From the NCBI GenBank assembly GCA_009739215.1, contig VSJF01000003.1:1426001-1490000 (forward strand): 64,000 bases of DNA, in the 5' to 3' direction. Shown here piece after piece: positions 59,181 to 64,000 of this stretch (positions are counted from its first letter, which is position 1; the number at the start of each line of letters is the position of its first letter). The stretch comes from Floccularia luteovirens. Taxonomy: Eukaryota; Basidiomycota; Agaricomycetes; Agaricales; Squamanitaceae. The notes below the pieces were generated by a model. It saw only the letters and a list, made by a program, of their open reading frames with translations, searched no databases and was not told the origin of the DNA. Both the position numbers and the translations under genes were made by a program.

Positions 59181-59775
59181 TTCTGGAGTTGTTCTTATTA
59201 GTAGTGCAACCACTCCATGCCTTTCGCATACCCTCTTATGACGGTAAACTATCATTAAAATGGTATGATGAACCACGATCGCAATGATGTGTAACTAGAT
59301 TCGAATCATCTTCTTTATCAGCAATGTGAGTGATTAGCACCTCTTTCCCCGCGAGCTAAATGCCCAATTGAGAGTGCCCAGACTATAGAACACTGGGCAT
59401 ATACGGATCTTGAAGCTTGATACGTCGAAGTGTCATTTACTTTGTCTGCCGCTTTATATTCACTTGGAATACCATACCTTAATTTGTTTTGCTTCAATCA
59501 ATGCCATGTTACGTGGTTGATTTTACCCTTGTCCAATGACTCTAGTGCAAGAAGGGGACAATAATAAGTCCTTCTGAGGTAGTCTCCTAGTATTTGAGTG
59601 AGTAGCATGTGGAGACAAGCACCATTTGACCAACCCTAGGGTTAGGTCTCGGCCCTCCGAAGCGGATCGATGAGACGGGTCGACATCGATTTTCTCGAAT
59701 TCATTTTTCAATTTTCGTATCTTACGCCTTCCTTCTCTTACACTCTCTACAAGTCTTGTTGTCGCTTTGTTCACA
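59181..59775. other. Intergenic stretch upstream of PDX1
   Basis: About 600 bp, no supportable exon. A pyrimidine-rich leader (CCTTCCTCTCTTACACTCTC) lies just before the PDX1 start. Confidence 0.4.
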
Positions 59776-61376
59776 ATGTCTACGCCTGTCACAACACCTG
59801 CTGTTCAAACCCCTTCGGTACCTCATGGAGCAGGCGCTGCCAGCACTCCTTCCATTGCTCCTGCACGTTCAGCTACACGGGAAGGTAATAGTATAGGCGC
59901 TTTAACGGTCTGCTACCTCTTCCATTCTGCCTGCACCTCCTTAATATTGCGTTTTCAGGTTACTGTCAAGTCTGGCTTAGCGCAAATGCTAAAAGTATGT
60001 CCTGATTAATGAATTTGTTTCTGAACTCTAACTAATATATTTCCGCAAAGGGAGGAGTGATCATGGATGTTGTCAACGCAGAGCAGGTTAGTTCACCTGC
60101 CAAACGCATCGTCGATGTGGCATCACTCAGACAATCAGGCCCGAATTGCCGAAGAAGCCGGAGCATGCGCTGTGATGGCGCTCGAACGGGTTCCTGCGGA
60201 TATTAGGGCTGAAGGTAGAAATATATTCTTCATTGAACGATGCAAGCATCTCATGGGGTATGATTTCAGGGGGTGTTGCCCGTATGGTATGCAGAATTGC
60301 TTGACGTTAAGTGTTGCAAGCATGGAACCGATACATCTTCGAATCCTAGAGTGACCCCGCAATGATTAAGCAAATCATGAATGCCGTAACTATCCCGGTG
60401 ATGGCTAAAGTGCGAATCGGGCATTTCGTTGAAGCTCAAGTAAGTAGGATTCAAATATTTCCTATGCTTTCGGGTGAAACACGTGCAATAGATAATACAG
60501 GCTGTCGGGGTAGACTATATAGATGAATCAGAGGTTTTGACTCCCGCGGATGAAGAGCATCATATCAACAAGCATAGTTTCAAAGTCCCATTCGTCTGTG
60601 GTGCTAGGAATCTCGGGGAAGCCCTGCGCCGCATATCTGAGGGTGCTGCGTTTATCCGTACAAAAGGAGAAGCTGGCACTGGTAATGTCGTAGAAGCTGT
60701 CAGGCACGAACGCGCAATGACAGGCGAGATTAGGAGAGCGAGTGTTATGAATGAAGAAGAACTTTATGCATATGCTAAAGAAATTCAAGCCCCTTTCCAT
60801 CTCCTCAAAGAGACTGCTCGTTTGAAACGCCTTCCCGTCGTCAATTTTGCGGCGGGTGGTATTGCTACTCCGGGTAAGCGTTTCCTGCGAAGCGTCGATT
60901 CTGATAGACCAACTTCCTATACATCATACAGCTGATGCCGCATTAATGATGCAACTTGGTTGTGACGGAGGTAGGAGATGCATTTATCAGACGTGATGAA
61001 CTGGTACTGACCAATACATCAGTGTTTGTCGGGTCTGGCATATTCCATGTTTGAAGGATCCTTAACCCATTTGATATATATCTGACTTGTGATTATAGTC
61101 TGGTGACCCAGTGAAACGTGCTCGTGCTATAGTACAAGCGGTAGGACACTGCGTCTTATTGATTGCACTAGTAACCCTTATGAATCTTCCCTAGGTAACT
61201 CATTATAACAATCCCCAAATGTTGGCGGAAGTTTCAGAGAACCTGGGTGCAGCCATGGTTGGCTTGACTATGTACGTCACTTTTCTATCGCAGATACTTG
61301 TACCCTCTCGAGCTCACAGACCGGCTACAGCGATTCCGAATTAAAAGGAGGACGTCTTGCAAAGCGTGGATGGTAA
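59776..61376 (+). CDS. PDX1: Pyridoxal 5'-phosphate synthase subunit PDX1/SNZ
   Basis: It makes vitamin B6 from ribose 5-phosphate, glyceraldehyde 3-phosphate and ammonia supplied by the PDX2/SNO glutaminase (not in this window). A Ser/Thr/Pro-rich N-terminus (about 38 residues) precedes [79 protein letters not shown] and [59 protein letters not shown] and [19 protein letters not shown] follow. The two catalytic Lys are in AEVLTP-linked [10 protein letters not shown] and RTKGEAGTG. It ends [11 protein letters not shown] (TAA 61374-61376). About ten introns are inferred; several exons are only 40-60 bp. Length about 330 residues. Confidence 0.95.
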
Positions 61377-62062
61377 AAAATGAAAATGTTAGGCGTAATA
61401 ATATATACACGTGTGAGAAAGGAATTAGTTATTTCTGATATATATGGTTTTTGTGTGACATGACGTCACAGTATTGTGGTGGTTGATAAAACCTGGTCTC
61501 GAAGCATATTCATAGTTAGAGCTGCTTCATGGCACCGTTCAGACAAAGCAAAGACGCAGAGGACATCCTCAAAGCCTTTATCGAGGTATTGTATTCACTT
61601 GCAATTTGAAACCCAACTTTCTCAAGCTTACGATACTATAGCACGATCCCTCATCGTTATATACCTTCGATAGCGAACGAGACAGTCCCCAATCAATAAT
61701 CTGCAGAGAGTCTGGTCCAAAAAGTCGTGAATGTATAACCGTGAGAAGCTCCCCAGCAAAACACCCAACACTCCATTAAAATATTTACACAGATACAAAT
61801 GAACTCGAAACGATTATTTGAAGCAATGCAGGTATATACTTGCCAGTGGACGCAACTTTCACATGCTCAGACGTTACAATACTCATTTCTTTATCTACAG
61901 GATCACGGGTTCTTCTGCGCTCTTCCGATTGAACCTGGTAGGACTTATATGGAATGTAAACCTATGCCAAAATAGTTTAATTCATGGGCCTATGACTCGA
62001 CAATGTTCGGGTAGTCATGAGAATGAGAATATGCTACACAAATTGATAGTTACGAATATAAG
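61377..62062. other. Convergent intergenic stretch
   Basis: 3' flanks of PDX1 (plus) and the Arg/Asp/Ser-rich gene (minus). One frame at about 61531-61587 (MAPFRQSKDAEDILKAFIE before a GTATTG donor) looks coding-like, but no partner exon was found. Confidence 0.35.
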
Positions 62063-63733
62063 TTATGATATAGGAAATTTTTTATCGTCTTCTTTCTCCA
62101 GCTGACCATGGTCTGATCTCGCAAACTTTGCAGCCAATACCCGCCGTTCTTCAGCAGCACGAAGGTCAATCATAGCCAAGTCAAGTTCATGAAGGGCTCG
62201 TCGCGTCATCGTTTCCAGCTCCCTATAGCCCGTGACGAGATGTTCCCTGTGTGCTTTATGTCGTGCAACCTGTAGATGGTCGTTAAGTAGACGAGAATAT
62301 TAATAAATAGTAAACCAAAAACCTCAAGGTCGAGCTCTGTTATCACTACCTTCCTTTTGTATTCGGGTATGGGTGGAAGCTGTATATCACTTTCGGTTGC
62401 CGGTGCTGCGGCAGGGGTTTGCTCATGCGGAGAAGCTAACCCGTTGGATGGAGTGGTGATCGGTGGCTGAATTCGACGATTATTACGTGGACCAGTGGGA
62501 TAATGGGGTGCAAGAGGAATTCTTTGGGTGTTGCGAGGGCCCCTAGGGGGAGACCGGGATTCTCGACGTTGTAATATGTCACTTTTCGAGGGTATGTCTT
62601 CCATGTTGGGGCGTTTTGGTGATAAAGGGGGTCTGTCATGAGTATCTATTCTCACATCACGATGTTCTTCCTTTGGATCTCTTTTTGTTTCCTCCCAGGT
62701 CATATGTTCTGCTGAGGTCCTGGCATCTGCCGACTTCGCATATTCTTTATTGATGTCATAGGACAACTGTTTGGACAACTCGATACGTTGACCAAGAGTA
62801 GCGGGAGCGGTAGGTGATCTATCATCTTGTCCCTTCTTGTGTGCTGAACTATCTGTAAGCAAACTACCAGAGGTAAAAGTATCCAATTTCCCAGAAATAA
62901 GGTTCCCAGACGTCGCTTCTGGGGAAACATTATCTTCGGGTTTGTATGTTTGAACACTCAGTGGTTCTGCATTTTGTGGCGGAACATGGGAGGGAGAGCG
63001 TGACCTAGGGCTGCCAGAAATTGAATGATTACCGAGCTTGATTCTCTTTAATGGAGGGGAAGTGGGTGGTGCAGGACTGCGGGTCCGTGACCGTTGTCGT
63101 CCACGATATGATGATACAGGCGAATGTGGTCGTCGACTCCGTGGAGATAGTGATGAATGTCGGTTTACAAAGTCTGTGGAAATCATACCAGTGGAATAAC
63201 TATTCAGCTCCACAACCAAATGGATAGAAGCACACACCGTTATGTCGCGGAGGTGGCGAGTACAGACGGGAATCACGCTGCCTATCAGTTGACCGTTCAT
63301 CGTCCTTCCACCTATCCGAGCGATCCCTATCCCAGTTGCGATATTCTGAACCATGTTCCCGGCTACGGTTGTCGCGGTCGGCACGGTAAGAGCGGTCACG
63401 ATCACGTTCCCTACCTCTCCATTCGCGATCCCGGTCCCTGTCGTATTCTCTATTTCTGCCTCTCATTCTGTCCCAGTCACGCGACCTGTCATATGAGGAA
63501 TCACGATCCGTTCTTCGTAGTTCGTCGTCGCGCCTTCCATCACGGTTATTAGGAATGTAGGTGTCATGATCGACACGTTGTCTTGGAAAATACGGGCGAT
63601 CACGGTCTGAGTAGGAGTCTCCATGGTATCTTTGCGACACCACCGGACGTGAAGACTGTCTGGAATCAGTACCAAATCTTCTATCATCTCGTTCTTTTAC
63701 TAGTGCCTCAGGTTTTGGTGGAAGACTCTCCAT
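62063..63733 (-). CDS. Arg/Asp/Ser-rich nuclear-type protein
   Basis: About 520 residues. Exon 1 (start 63733, MESLPPKPEALVKERDD) encodes long RD/DR repeats (residues about 40-165: DRDREWRGRERDRDRSYRAD and alike). Exon 2 is rich in SP/RS (HSSLSPRSRRPHSPVSS, RTRSPAPPTSPPLKRIKL). The C-terminal third has YKRKVVITELDLEV, then after an intron (about 62275-62330) a likely coiled coil (REHLVTGYRELETMTRRALH, ELDLAMIDLRAAEERRVLAA). It ends FPIS (TAA 62063-62065). RD/RS composition is typical of splicing and mRNA-processing factors; no domain names it. The exon 1/2 junction near 63203-63236 has two possible acceptors. It starts 149 bp from a divergent cyclin gene. Confidence 0.75.
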
Positions 63734-63882
63734 CAGGTGAAAGTAAAGGATTTGGGTCGGTTTTACTTTTCTCTGAGTCGCCAAAGAATTATTAGATGTT
63801 TTATGCTGCTTGTCAAATCCCTCTACTGAAAACAATAGCAAACAAAGATATCAGAACTCCATAAATTTAATTCTGAACCTTT
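63734..63882. promoter_or_regulatory. Divergent promoter between RD/RS-rich protein and cyclin gene
   Basis: Only 149 bp separate the two start codons, which point away from each other, so regulatory sequence is probably shared. No clear TATA box is seen. Confidence 0.4.
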
Positions 63883-64000
63883 ATGGCGTCTGCATTGTAT
63901 CCATTAGCTTCTCTATCGCAACTAGAAAATACGCCCTCAAAATTAGATGGTATTCCAAACGACTTAGAAGAGGATCTGAGGGCATATGGCTGTAAATTGA
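63883..64000 (+). CDS. Cyclin L-like protein, 5' fragment (cut by window edge)
   Basis: Thirty-nine codons are visible: MASALYPLASLSQLENTPSK, then LDGIPNDLEEDLRAYGCKL. The spacing of TPSxxDGI and ExxLRxYGCxL matches the start of the cyclin box in transcription-type cyclins (cyclin L/K group), which partner kinases acting on RNA polymerase II and splicing factors. The rest lies beyond base 64000, so subtype and length cannot be checked. Confidence 0.6.
   Translation, partial: MASALYPLASLSQLENTPSKLDGIPNDLEEDLRAYGCKL

Noticed and set aside
59523..59792. Minus-strand open frame with a basic, coiled-coil-like stretch
   Set aside because: It overlaps the PDX1 leader and start codon, and no exon partners were found.
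1..64000. Biosynthetic cluster, transposon, CRISPR or other multi-gene system
   Set aside because: Neighbouring genes are unrelated housekeeping functions; no backbone enzymes, transposase, terminal repeats or regularly spaced repeats were seen.

Overview
The window is a stretch of fungal nuclear DNA, most likely from a basidiomycete and probably an Agaricomycete. Nearly every gene is cut by several very short GT-AG introns (mostly 45-65 bp, some about 30-36 bp). Genes lie close together on both strands, and the proteins that can be named are fungal or mitochondrial eukaryotic proteins. I saw no bacterial features, CRISPR array, rRNA, tRNA or intact transposon. The gene models below were spliced by eye from reading frames and splice sites, so exon borders are proposals.

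Left part (1-12.4 kb): a phospholipid scramblase of the Aim25 type (minus, cut by the left edge), mitochondrial translation initiation factor 2 (plus), a CHORD/CS co-chaperone (minus), a mitochondrial-carrier-like membrane protein (minus), an ALKBH7-like oxygenase (plus) convergent with an unidentified spliced gene (minus), a tiny spliced gene (minus), and LST8, the WD-repeat subunit of TOR complexes (plus).

Middle (13-31.4 kb): NAD(P)H glutamate synthase GLT1 (plus, about 7.2 kb), the COX1 translation activator MSS51 (minus) head-to-head with HIS3 (plus), an M13 neprilysin-like peptidase (minus), an MFS transporter (minus), and a second AlkB-family gene joining a CUE-like region, a dioxygenase domain and a GRF zinc finger (minus).

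Right-middle (31.5-47.9 kb): a membrane-anchored M24 aminopeptidase-like protein (plus), an unknown gene (minus), long-chain acyl-CoA synthetase (minus), a penta-EF-hand protein (minus), a PCD1-type CoA Nudix hydrolase (minus), a poorly resolved coding-like region (minus, 41.1-43.4 kb), a HAD-family hydrolase (plus), the ribosome biogenesis factor NOP16 (plus) and a second poorly resolved spliced gene (minus).

Right part (48-64 kb): a Zn2Cys6 transcription factor, a small zinc-ribbon protein, the Rab GTPase YPT1, an unidentified spliced gene, an unknown minus-strand gene, mitochondrial ribosomal protein mL49/IMG2, the vitamin B6 synthase PDX1/SNZ, an Arg/Asp/Ser-rich nuclear-type protein (minus) and, divergent from it, the first codons of a cyclin L-like gene cut by the right edge.

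The genes do not form a pathway cluster; this is ordinary housekeeping chromosome. Two mild themes are visible: many mitochondrial genes (scramblase, mIF2, carrier-like, ALKBH7-like, MSS51, mL49) and central nitrogen/amino-acid/TOR genes (LST8, GLT1, HIS3). I found no convincing new multi-gene system. The most novel material is a set of multi-exon genes with open, phase-consistent exons and no family I recognise.
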